A stretch of DNA of 48,873 nucleotides, taken from the NCBI RefSeq assembly GCF_018918095.1, contig NZ_JAHLPV010000018.1, positions 1 through 48,873 of the forward strand, given 5' to 3'. The notes under the pieces are model-generated. The model did not search any database. It had not been told where the DNA came from and worked only from the letters and a program-made list of their open reading frames with translations. Positions 15,086-24,499 of the stretch are shown here, piece by piece. Both the position numbers and the translations under genes were made by a program. How positions within the stretch are numbered: position 1 is the stretch's first letter; every line of letters begins with the position of its first letter. The stretch comes from Acetivibrio sp. MSJd-27. GTDB taxonomy: Bacteria; Bacillota; Clostridia; UMGS1840; HGM11507.

Positions 15086-17740
15086 TTATTTTACAACAAT
15101 GCCGGTGTCAATCATTTCAATGTTTTTATTCGGGCATCTATTAAAGCACATTCCGCAGGCAACACACTCATCCTTGTTGATTTCAATCTTATCAGACAGC
15201 GGATTGTAGATAGCAAACTCGCTGCAGATTGATTTACAAAGCTGGCACCCTTCGCCGCAGCCGCATTTCAGGCATCTGGAAGCTTCTGCAACTGCTTCTT
15301 CCTCCGTCAGTGTTCTGACATAAGTCTCAAAGTTGTTTACTCTTGCCTCAGCATCAACAACATTCAAAGATTTTCTCGGTTCATCTTCGATGAAGTCGTT
15401 TCTCTTCAGGACATCAATCGGATTCACAACGTTGGTTACCGGCTCCCATTTGATGGTAGCTTTATCACCCATGTTGTCTCTGTCGATCGCTGCAGCACAT
15501 TTTCTGCCTGCTGCAATCGCAGCAATCACAGTCTTAACAGTCGTTGCATCACCGCCGGCGTATACGCCTTCAATACTGGTCTTACCATTCTCATCTACCT
15601 GAATCATACCCCATTTTGTTTCGATGTTATGGCAGGAAGCACTGTCCGGCGTTTGTCCGGTTGCGGCGATAACCATACCACAGTTGATGGTATAATCCGC
15701 ATTGACAATTGCCTCCGGTTTTCTCCGGTTGGAGCTGTCCACTTCACCCAGAACCTGGGTTTCCAGAACGATGCCGGAGACCTTGTTGCCATTCTTCTGA
15801 ATCGATTTCGGAGCAGCCAGATAAATAATCTTAATGCCTTCTTCCTCCGCGTCGATAATTTCATCCCCAGTTGCAGGCATTTCGTCTCTGGTTCTTCTGT
15901 ATGCAACATAAACATCTTTTGCGCCCAGGCGTTTTGCAGCTCTTGCAGCATCCATCGCAGTGAAGCCGCCGCCGATAACCACAACGGTATCGCTGACAGA
16001 TTTGATTTTTCCTTCATTGACGTCTTTCAGAAAGTCAACAGCTGTCACAACGCCCTCTGCGTCATCATTTTCAATATTGAGCGTGCGGCCTTTCCATGCA
16101 CCGATTCCCAGGAAGATAGAATCAAATCCTTCTTCTTTCAGACTATCCACTGTGATATCTTTTCCGAAAGCTGTATTATTTACAAATTTGACCCCCAAGT
16201 CTTTGATAGTCTCGAGCTCTTTGTCAAGGATGTTCCTGTCCATACGGAATGTGGGCAGACCATATCTGAGCATACCGCCGCATTCCGCTTCTTTTTCGTA
16301 AACGGTGACATCATAGCCACCCAGAGCCAGGCTGTAAGCCGCGGACATACCTGCAGGTCCCGAACCGATAACAGCGACTTTATGGCCATTTGCTTTTGCT
16401 TTATTGATAGCAGGAGTCCATCCCTGTTTTTCACCATATTCCAGAACAAATTTCTTGATATCCCGGATTGCAATTGCCTCACCGGCTATGCCCCGGGTAC
16501 AGCTCTTTTCACACTCGTGGTTACAGACCCATCCGCAGAGAGACTGCAGTGGACCTTTTTCTGTGATCAGTTCATATGCTCTCTTGAAATCTTTTCTGGC
16601 AACCGCATTGATATACGCCTGAGCCGGAACATTAAAAGCACAAGCAGCTTTACAGGGAGCAGCCAGATTGTTGTCTTTGATATGTGCATAACCTTCGTAA
16701 AGAGTTACATCAGCAGCTGTTTTTACTTTTGATACAATAGCGTCTCTTACATCAGCCAGCGTTTCTTTGCCATGTCTGTGCAGATAATCACGGCATCCAT
16801 CGATCACATCGCCGATGAAATCAAATCCGCTGATCAGAGTTTCGGAACAAATTCCGATCAAGTCAGCTCCGCACATGGACATTTCGACTGCGTCAGACCA
16901 CGTTCTGACACCGCCAGCCTGCATGATTTTCGGTTCAGGACCGTTGACTTTACGGATTTCATAACAGTCTCTCAGTGCAAGCGGTTTTACCCAGGAGCTA
17001 CAGTGGCAGGACATAGAGATTTCATCCTGCAGATGATACGGTGCCTTTGAAGGATCGCCTTCAATGTCAATCGGAGGGATCGCCATCCGGTTGGAAGTAC
17101 CGCCGACCGCATCCGCACCAGCTGCATAACAGGCCTGTGCCACATGTGCAATCTGACCGCCTTCCGGTGTCAATTTGACAAACAGGGGGATTTTGATTTC
17201 TTTTTTGATTGCTCTTACAATTTCAGCAACCGCTTCCCCGTTCATTCCAAGAGAAGCCCCTGTCTTTTTTGTTGAGGCGTTGTCATTGCCGGAAGACAGC
17301 TGTAAGTTAAAGGACATATTCGGGCAGCACATATTCAACTCAATGATATCCGCACCGACTTCCTCAAACTTTTTCGCCATGTTCACCCAGCCGGCAACAA
17401 TATCCCCGTCGCCAGCGTATGTAATATTCGCAAACAGCTTTAACTCCTTGGAAAGTTCCTTCTTTGCATCCTCCATCAGACGCAGCCCCTGTTCAAAGTT
17501 CAGCCTTTTTTCAACCGTAAAGCACAGTGCATTTCTGTCGCTGAACATTGCGTATCTCGGTCTCCTGTTAATATAAGGGGTCGGATCGATGGTCAGTTTA
17601 ATGGATGCGCCGCCCCAGCCGCATTCATCAATTTTTCTCAACTGTTTTACCGACTTGGTTGTAGGACCGGAAGCGACGAAGAACGGGTTTCTGAACTTCA
17701 CGCCGGCAACTTCAACCGGTAAATCAAAATTTCTTTTCAT
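15086..17740 (-). CDS. Fusion flavoprotein: dihydroorotate/dihydropyrimidine dehydrogenase-like domain + GltD-like FAD/NAD(P)H domain + ferredoxin
   Basis: The 884-residue protein joins three modules. Residues 1-325 form a PreA/DHOD-type FMN barrel (FRNPFFVASGPTTKS, ELNMCCPN at 135-141, AGGVRTW). Residues about 355-440 hold iron-sulfur cysteines (CKAAC, LCGWVCNHECEKSC), followed by a GltD/PreT-like domain with an FAD site (GSGPAG at 459) and a nucleotide site (GGGFTAMD at 590). Residues 823-870 carry ferredoxin-type cysteines (CLKCGCGEGCQLC and CVACGMCFNRCP). Electrons probably flow from NAD(P)H through FAD and the clusters to FMN. Animal DPD carries the same modules in the opposite order. 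The cysteine that acts as the proton donor in DPD appears to be missing, so the substrate is unknown. It is in an operon with a MocA-type oxidoreductase and TetR. Confidence 0.82.
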   Translation of the reverse strand: MKRNFDLPVEVAGVKFRNPFFVASGPTTKSVKQLRKIDECGWGGASIKLTIDPTPYINRRPRYAMFSDRNALCFTVEKRLNFEQGLRLMEDAKKELSKELKLFANITYAGDGDIVAGWVNMAKKFEEVGADIIELNMCCPNMSFNLQLSSGNDNASTKKTGASLGMNGEAVAEIVRAIKKEIKIPLFVKLTPEGGQIAHVAQACYAAGADAVGGTSNRMAIPPIDIEGDPSKAPYHLQDEISMSCHCSSWVKPLALRDCYEIRKVNGPEPKIMQAGGVRTWSDAVEMSMCGADLIGICSETLISGFDFIGDVIDGCRDYLHRHGKETLADVRDAIVSKVKTAADVTLYEGYAHIKDNNLAAPCKAACAFNVPAQAYINAVARKDFKRAYELITEKGPLQSLCGWVCNHECEKSCTRGIAGEAIAIRDIKKFVLEYGEKQGWTPAINKAKANGHKVAVIGSGPAGMSAAYSLALGGYDVTVYEKEAECGGMLRYGLPTFRMDRNILDKELETIKDLGVKFVNNTAFGKDITVDSLKEEGFDSIFLGIGAWKGRTLNIENDDAEGVVTAVDFLKDVNEGKIKSVSDTVVVIGGGFTAMDAARAAKRLGAKDVYVAYRRTRDEMPATGDEIIDAEEEGIKIIYLAAPKSIQKNGNKVSGIVLETQVLGEVDSSNRRKPEAIVNADYTINCGMVIAATGQTPDSASCHNIETKWGMIQVDENGKTSIEGVYAGGDATTVKTVIAAIAAGRKCAAAIDRDNMGDKATIKWEPVTNVVNPIDVLKRNDFIEDEPRKSLNVVDAEARVNNFETYVRTLTEEEAVAEASRCLKCGCGEGCQLCKSICSEFAIYNPLSDKIEINKDECVACGMCFNRCPNKNIEMIDTGIVVK

Positions 17741-17780
17741 GGTTCTACTCCTCTTTCATATGTTTTTCACACAAGTACAA

Positions 17781-18854
17781 TTACTTATTTAAAGCAGGGT
17801 TGATAATTTTAACCCCTTCTTTTGCAGATTTGTAAATTAAATTAACAACTTTCAAAATTTCCAAACCGTCAATGCCGCGCAGCCCTACTTTCGCATCTTT
17901 ATTGTCACGGACACTCTCCATAAAATGTCTGATTTCGGCCACATAACCAAGATTATATTTCTCATCCACAGCGGGTCTGGACCAGCCCGTTGTGATTTCC
18001 GCTTTTTCCACTGTGTAGTTCACGCCGGGAATGGAATATAAATGAATCGGAGAAGAGAAAGTCAGGTCGATCGCCATCTTTCCTTCCGTTCCGTAAATTT
18101 CGATGCTGTCTTCCATTCCGCCGGTGGCCAGATAATTTGCTTCCAGAAGCGCGCTGGTTCCGTCAGCGAATTTCATCATAACGGCTGCCCAGTCCTCGCC
18201 TTCCATACCGGTGTGCCACATATTGTTTTCTTTTCCGCCGGAAGTCATCGCAACCAATTCCGTCCACTCATTGTTCTTCATAGACAGCATAAACCCGATG
18301 GGATGACATCCCAGGTGGATCATACTGCCGCCGCCGCAGAATTCAATTGACTGAGCAAAGGGTGAATGGGAACCACAGTGACATTCCCTTGCACGGATAT
18401 ACATCTGTCTTCCGATCGCACCTTCTTCCACCAGTTCCATCGCTTTGTTCAGAGCAGGTGCAAACAGCCAATCCTCAGCGTAGTATAATTTTTTTCCCGC
18501 TTTGTTAGCTGCCTCCAGCATTTCAATGCCGTGTTCTACTTTTGTTGCAATCGGTTTTTCTGTAATAACGTTTTTGCCTTTGGAGAACGCATACATCGCA
18601 ACTTCATAATGCAGGAAGTTAGGAAGGCAGATATCTACCACATCACAGTCCACATTGTCAATTGCCGTCTTATAGTCGTCATAGTATGCCACGTCAGAAA
18701 GGCCGTATCTCTCGGCAATTTCAGCCGGCTTTCCCGGCACCTTGTCGCAGATAGCGACGATTTTTGCGATATCTGTGCATCTGGAGTAGCCATCCATATG
18801 TAGGTCCGCACTGAATGCAGCGCCTACCAAAAGAACTTTTACCTGTTCAGCCAT
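17781..18854 (-). CDS. Gfo/Idh/MocA family oxidoreductase
   Basis: The 357-residue protein has an N-terminal Rossmann fold (VKVLLVGAAFSADLHMDGY, then VAICDKVPGK) and the family motif EKPIATKVEHG near residue 98. A C-terminal substrate domain follows, with GGGSMIHLGCHPIGFML. The family uses NAD(P) to oxidise or reduce sugars, inositols and related carbonyl compounds. AGGGGG precedes the ATG. It lies between the TetR gene (24 bases upstream) and the fusion flavoprotein gene (40 bases downstream), so all three should share one transcript and one pathway. Confidence 0.9.
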   Translation of the reverse strand: MAEQVKVLLVGAAFSADLHMDGYSRCTDIAKIVAICDKVPGKPAEIAERYGLSDVAYYDDYKTAIDNVDCDVVDICLPNFLHYEVAMYAFSKGKNVITEKPIATKVEHGIEMLEAANKAGKKLYYAEDWLFAPALNKAMELVEEGAIGRQMYIRARECHCGSHSPFAQSIEFCGGGSMIHLGCHPIGFMLSMKNNEWTELVAMTSGGKENNMWHTGMEGEDWAAVMMKFADGTSALLEANYLATGGMEDSIEIYGTEGKMAIDLTFSSPIHLYSIPGVNYTVEKAEITTGWSRPAVDEKYNLGYVAEIRHFMESVRDNKDAKVGLRGIDGLEILKVVNLIYKSAKEGVKIINPALNK

Positions 18855-18878
18855 AATAGATCCCCCTGTATATATAAT

Positions 18879-19502
18879 TTAATTTTTTATCGTTTTGAGT
18901 ATCATATCGGTGACAAACGCAATCCGCTCGTCATAATCCTTTTCAAAATCCACTTTTCCTTTGAGCAGATTGGACAGTGTATACCGATTCGAAAAATAGG
19001 AGAACGTAAAGGTGAGGATGGAGAGGATAACCTGATCCTCATTGAAATCCCCGCGGAATTCTCCGGTCTTCTTTCCTGCTTGGAGCACTTTATATATGAA
19101 ATCATAAACTTTGTTTTTAATGTTGGAAAAATCCAGATCATTCACATACAATCCCTTGTGTAAATTTTCCCATAAAATAAGGCTAACATAGGTCGGATTG
19201 GATTTCAGATAATCAAAATACATTCGGATCAGGTTTTTTATCGTCTGTGTCGCATTTTCCTGAACGGTAAACAATTCTGATTCCGCTTTGGCCATCTTCG
19301 TATACGCGTGAATCAAAACCTCCTTATACAGCTGTTCCTTACTGTTAAAATTCTGATAAATGATCCGTTTGTTGATGGTCGAATTTCTGGCAATCTCATC
19401 AACTCTTGCTCCATAAAAACCTTTGTTAGCGAACTCTTCCTCCGCTGTCTTCAATATGATTTCACGGGTTTTGTTTTCTTCTCGCCTGATTTCCTCGGAC
19501 AT
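18879..19502 (-). CDS. TetR family transcriptional regulator
   Basis: The 207-residue protein has an N-terminal TetR helix-turn-helix (ILKTAEEEFANKGFYGARVD, then IARNSTINKRIIYQNFNSKE, residues 15-62) and a helical ligand domain whose C-terminus resembles TetR_C proteins of Bacillota. It heads the operon with the MocA-type oxidoreductase and the fusion flavoprotein. A perfect palindrome overlaps its probable transcription start, so it most likely represses itself and the operon until an inducer binds. GGGGG lies seven bases before the ATG. Confidence 0.9.
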   Translation of the reverse strand: MSEEIRREENKTREIILKTAEEEFANKGFYGARVDEIARNSTINKRIIYQNFNSKEQLYKEVLIHAYTKMAKAESELFTVQENATQTIKNLIRMYFDYLKSNPTYVSLILWENLHKGLYVNDLDFSNIKNKVYDFIYKVLQAGKKTGEFRGDFNEDQVILSILTFTFSYFSNRYTLSNLLKGKVDFEKDYDERIAFVTDMILKTIKN

Positions 19503-19525
19503 GATAAACCCCCATCACAACGCAA

Positions 19526-19570
19526 GTAACTAATTAGTTACAGTGTAACACTTTGCTTTTTGTTTGTCAA
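19526..19570 (-). promoter_or_regulatory. TetR operon promoter and palindromic operator
   Basis: On the minus strand, TTGACA (complement 19565-19570) and TACACT (complement 19542-19547) are 17 bp apart. Immediately downstream, covering the expected start site, is the 16-bp perfect palindrome GTAACTAATTAGTTAC (19526-19541), a typical size and place for a TetR-family operator. Confidence 0.75.
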
Positions 19571-19705
19571 TATGAATATCAAAATTGAATCAAAAAGTTG
19601 TATACAAAAAAAGAAGATATTTTTGTGCAATATGAATATCCATAAAAACGTTTTTCAGAAGAGGAAAGAACGCTTAAAGCTCTGTTTTCGGCAATATCAC
19701 AACCT

Positions 19706-19745
19706 AAAAAGGAGCGTCCGCCTTTTCCTTACCCGGCGGCTGCTC
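19706..19745 (-). terminator. Terminator of the antiporter gene
   Basis: GGAGC-AG-CCGCC pairs with GGCGG-AC-GCTCC on the minus strand and is followed by TTTTT, 12 bases after the gene end. Confidence 0.85.
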
Positions 19746-19757
19746 CCTTCTGCGCTC

Positions 19758-21056
19758 CTATTTTCCTATTTTCTCTTTCTCAATATAGTCGATGATATGT
19801 TCCTCCGCATCCTCCAACTTCTGCACCTCTTCATACTGTTCTATTAATTCGCTGTGGATCGGTTCGACCTGTTTTTTCTGAAAGACAAGTTTCAGCAAAA
19901 TCGGCGTGATAATAGTGGTCACCACTACCGTCACAACAACAGGGCCAAAAAACAAGGAATTCATTAATCCCACTGCAGCGCCCTTGCTGGCTACAATCAG
20001 CGCAACCTCACCTCTCGAGATCATGCCGACTCCGATTTGAAGCGATTCGCTGTTTTTATACCGGCATATCTTTGCGCCAAGGCCGCATCCCACAATCTTT
20101 GTGAAAACAGCCACAATCACCAAAATCGCGGTAAACCAAATAATCCCGGCGTTCATTTCAGGCAGAACCACCTTAATGCCAATGCTTGCAAAAAAGATAG
20201 GGGATAAAAGCATATAGGAGGTTGTCTCAAACCGGGCGGCAATATAGGATCTTCTTTTACATTTTGATAGGATTAGTCCGGCCAGAAAAGCGCCTGTGAT
20301 ATCGGCCACGCCGAAAAACTTTTCCGCCGCAAAAGACAGAAGCAAGCAAAACACGAATGCAACAATGACAAAACGCCTCATATCCTTCTGATATCTTCTG
20401 ATCCATTTGTCATAAAATTTATAAAATACAACACCTACCGTAGCGGCAAGCACAAAGAAAGCCACAATTTTCAACAATACAATTCCGATTCCCGCCGACG
20501 CATTTTTGTCTGCAAGGCTGGTGATCAATGTCAAGGCTACAATCCCCAGAATATCATCAATCAAGGCAGCTCCAAGGATTGCATTTCCTGCACGGGTATT
20601 CAGCTTTCCCAATTCCTTTAGCGTTTCTACCGTAATGCTGACCGAAGTAGCAGTCAGTATCACCCCAATAAATACGTTTTGTAAAAAGACGCTGGGGCCG
20701 CCTTCCACATTTCCTTCATGGAAGAAGTGTGCCACCAAGAATCCGCCAACCAGCGGTATAACAACACCAAAAAGTGCGATCAGAAAAGATGCTTTTCCTG
20801 TCTTTTTCAGTTCATTGATGTCTGTTTCCAAGCCAGCCGTAAACATCAGGATGATCACACCGATCTCCGCCATTTGCTTGATGAATTCTGTCTCCTGAAG
20901 CACATTCAGCATGGCAGGTCCCAAGATTAAACCCGCAAGCAAAGCCCCTACAACCTGCGGCATTCTGATTTTCTTTGTCAAAAGCCCTAACAATTTTGTG
21001 CTTAATAAAATCAATGCGATATCAAACAAATAATTGTATGACAGCATTTTCCTCAT
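19758..21056 (-). CDS. Cation:proton antiporter (CPA2/KefB-like membrane domain)
   Basis: The protein of about 432 residues has 11-13 membrane segments with the Na+/H+ exchanger signature: QVVGALLAGLILGPAML, the LMFTAGLETD segment, and GAALIDDILGIV, which carries the acidic transport residues. It exchanges Na+ or K+ for protons across the cytoplasmic membrane. The short C-terminal tail (ELIEQYEEVQKLEDAEEHI) has no TrkA-N nucleotide-binding domain, so it is smaller than KefB/C. The frame opens at a GTG at 21068. ATG codons at 21056 and 21047 are both plausible; GAGG six bases before 21056 favours that one. Confidence 0.88.
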   Translation of the reverse strand: MRKMLSYNYLFDIALILLSTKLLGLLTKKIRMPQVVGALLAGLILGPAMLNVLQETEFIKQMAEIGVIILMFTAGLETDINELKKTGKASFLIALFGVVIPLVGGFLVAHFFHEGNVEGGPSVFLQNVFIGVILTATSVSITVETLKELGKLNTRAGNAILGAALIDDILGIVALTLITSLADKNASAGIGIVLLKIVAFFVLAATVGVVFYKFYDKWIRRYQKDMRRFVIVAFVFCLLLSFAAEKFFGVADITGAFLAGLILSKCKRRSYIAARFETTSYMLLSPIFFASIGIKVVLPEMNAGIIWFTAILVIVAVFTKIVGCGLGAKICRYKNSESLQIGVGMISRGEVALIVASKGAAVGLMNSLFFGPVVVTVVVTTIITPILLKLVFQKKQVEPIHSELIEQYEEVQKLEDAEEHIIDYIEKEKIGK

Positions 21057-21213
21057 CCCTTTCCTCACTATTTGACATACTGTAACCAGGCTCGGTTATT
21101 ATACCATATCTAACCCAAAAATGCCTCCCATTAATTTGTTAAAAAATTAACTATTTTTGTGCACAAGCAACAAATGACCACCTTTTATGCTATTGCGTTC
21201 GGCTCCCTAATAC

Positions 21214-21490
21214 TTAAGCATTAGAGTACCGTATACGAACCCGTTTTTTTGAACGCTTTTCCGCCATTACGTCGTCAAAATGCTCGCGCATACGCCAGTA
21301 TACCCTGTGCTTTTTCCTCGTCCTGACAAAAAATCGAATCAAAAAAATTGCAAACCGAAAGCAATCATAAAATGAGAAGTTTTCAAGGCGAAAGGGTGCA
21401 GGCATATCGTCGTATGACAAACCCGACAACACAGAAAAATTCTGTTTTTGGTTGGTTGCGGCGGGTTCGGATACGGTATTCTATGCTTAG
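21214..21490. repeat. 277-bp unit bounded by imperfect inverted repeats (MITE-like)
   Basis: TTAAGCATTAGAGTACCGTA continues as TACGAACCCG at the left end (21214-21243). The right end (21462-21490) is its imperfect complement, with four or so differences. The interior encodes a 72-codon minus-strand frame that ends inside the left repeat and includes ENFSFYDCFRFAIFLIRFF and AEKRSKKRVRIRYSNA. No clear target-site duplication was found. It fills the gap between the antiporter and gdhA genes. Confidence 0.6.
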
Positions 21491-21558
21491 ATAAATCCCC
21501 TGTTTACACTCAACTTTCCTCCGCAGTCTATAGAAAAAAACATATTCGGCAGGAACAT

Positions 21559-21602
21559 AAAAAACTCTCCCCCATTTTATGCCGAATGAGGAAGAGTTTT
21601 TT
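21559..21602 (-). terminator. Terminator of gdhA
   Basis: On the minus strand AACTCTTCCTCATT pairs with AATGGGGGAGAGTT (two wobbles) and is followed by TTTTT, 24 bases past the stop codon. Confidence 0.85.
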
Positions 21603-21625
21603 GTATATTTTCTGTTATTCTAATT

Positions 21626-23017
<1,392 letters not shown>

Positions 23018-23026
23018 TCACCATTA

Positions 23027-23055
23027 ATTATACCTTATTTTTGAATGTTATGCAA
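23027..23055 (-). promoter_or_regulatory. gdhA promoter
   Basis: TTGCAT (complement 23050-23055) and TATAAT (complement 23027-23032) are 17 bp apart on the minus strand, about 50 bases before the start codon. Confidence 0.75.
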
Positions 23056-23187
23056 CAAATTTTTTAAATAAATTTCAAATTCCTATAAAAAATATGAAAA
23101 AATATCGCTTTTTGCAATTTCTCCGATTGCCAACTTTCAATATTTGGACATTTTATTCTATCACTGGAAGAAAAAAGGACTTCATTG

Positions 23188-23217
23188 AAAAGGCCCACCT
23201 TTGACAGGCAGGCCTTT
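23188..23217 (-). terminator. Terminator of the 2-hydroxyacid dehydrogenase gene
   Basis: AAAGGCC-TG-CCT pairs with AGG-TG-GGCCTTTT across a short loop on the minus strand, 21 bases beyond the gene end. Confidence 0.75.
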
Positions 23218-23237
23218 CCTCTATGTATTTGTAATGG

Positions 23238-24239
23238 TTATCTTGTCTGATTCTTCGCATACGCTGCGGAAATTTGGCAATAAAAACCGTCTTTTTTGCC
23301 TTCTTTAAATTCCTTGATGTCCTTCGCCAGAGCCATTGTCACATATTCACGCCGGTCAATGGTCGGACCGCCCATGTGCGGGATTGCCAAAACGTTGGGA
23401 AGATATCTCAGCTTGCTGTCCGGATCCAATGGTTCTTTCGTGAACACGTCTAAAGCGGCTTTGAACCGCAGCGTTTCCAATTCACGAATCATAGCCTCTT
23501 CATCAATGACCGCACCCCTGGCCGTATTGACAAGCAATGCGCCATCCTTGATTTTCTTTAGCTGTTCTTCCCCGACAAGATGAAATGTTTTCGGGTTGGA
23601 GCCAGAGTGTACTGAAATAATATCGCAGGTTTCAAAAATTTCATTCAAAGGAACAACGGTGGCATTATATTTTGCAGCCTCTTCCTGTGTCAGGTAACTG
23701 GAATAAATCTTAATATTGCAGTGGAAAGGCTGCAGCATTTTTGCAAAGAATTTTGCAATCATACCAAACCCGACCAATCCGATGGTTCTATCCATGATAC
23801 CCTCGTTATAATAGGCAGTGGATCTCCATCCGCCGGCTTTTACCAAATTATCATATTTCGGAATATCCCTCAGCGCTGCCATAATATAGCACACACAGCT
23901 CTCTGCAACGGATTCCGCAAAGACAGGGTTTCCGCTTAAAACGATGATGCCGCGGTTATACACAGCATCGGTGGCCAAACTGGCTACCGTTCCCCCAGTG
24001 TGTGCAACCATTTTCAGCTTATCCGCTTTTGCAATCACTTCTTCTGTCAGTGCAGGCGTACCCCAGCCTGTAACTAAAATGTCTACGCCTTCCAGCTTAT
24101 CCCTCAGTTCTTCAGGGGTAAAATGTCTGTCATACGGATTGTATTCTACTTCCCCCAGATCTTCCAACATCTTTTTGGAACGATCGGTGAAAAAGGTATC
24201 TTTCACGTACCCCGTTGGTGAAGTTACCAGTATCTTCAT
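23238..24239 (-). CDS. D-isomer-specific 2-hydroxyacid dehydrogenase
   Basis: The 333-residue NAD(P)-dependent enzyme interconverts a D-2-hydroxyacid and a 2-oxoacid. The N-terminal catalytic half is followed by the inserted Rossmann domain (TIGLVGFGMIAKFFAKML near residue 153). The catalytic Arg is in VNTARGAVID (near 238), the Glu in FTKEPLDPDS (near 267) and the His in AIPHMGGPT (near 285). It resembles phosphoglycerate dehydrogenase-like enzymes but has no C-terminal ACT domain. The GFGMIA turn differs from the usual GxGxxG by a final Ala. It is preceded by GGAGG and transcribed alone, so the substrate is unknown; a role in sugar-acid metabolism is possible. Confidence 0.88.
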   Translation of the reverse strand: MKILVTSPTGYVKDTFFTDRSKKMLEDLGEVEYNPYDRHFTPEELRDKLEGVDILVTGWGTPALTEEVIAKADKLKMVAHTGGTVASLATDAVYNRGIIVLSGNPVFAESVAESCVCYIMAALRDIPKYDNLVKAGGWRSTAYYNEGIMDRTIGLVGFGMIAKFFAKMLQPFHCNIKIYSSYLTQEEAAKYNATVVPLNEIFETCDIISVHSGSNPKTFHLVGEEQLKKIKDGALLVNTARGAVIDEEAMIRELETLRFKAALDVFTKEPLDPDSKLRYLPNVLAIPHMGGPTIDRREYVTMALAKDIKEFKEGKKDGFYCQISAAYAKNQTR

Positions 24240-24284
24240 TTTGCTTCCTCCTATTTTTCAGCTTAAATATTGATATACGGGTGT

Positions 24285-24313
24285 ATTATAACACTCTGTC
24301 AAAAAAATATCAA
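24285..24313 (-). promoter_or_regulatory. Promoter of the 2-hydroxyacid dehydrogenase gene
   Basis: TTGATA (complement 24308-24313) and TATAAT (complement 24285-24290) are 17 bp apart on the minus strand. Confidence 0.65.
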
Positions 24314-24438
24314 GAATTTCAGATGGAAAAAGTGAATTTTCTGAAAGATCAGCAACTTTTGCACCCTTTTGAGCAAACAAATGATAGCTTTGTTCAAGAT
24401 ATGCCTGAAAAATGACAAAGAATGCACAGGGAATAGGA

Positions 24439-24467
24439 TTGAATAACCTCCCCGTTTCGGATAAAAT
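24439..24467 (+). promoter_or_regulatory. Promoter of the secreted propeller gene
   Basis: TTGAAT (24439-24444) and TAAAAT (24462-24467) are 17 bp apart, 33 bases before the ATG. GCAGGTG is the likely ribosome binding site. Confidence 0.6.
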
Positions 24468-24499
24468 AGAGATAGAAAGAGAAAGCAGGTGATTGGAAA

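Noticed and set aside
15629-16732. A 367-codon open frame on the plus strand inside the fusion flavoprotein gene
   Set aside because: It is antisense to a clearly recognisable enzyme with intact iron-sulfur, FAD and NAD(P)H motifs, has no ribosome binding site and no recognisable domain.
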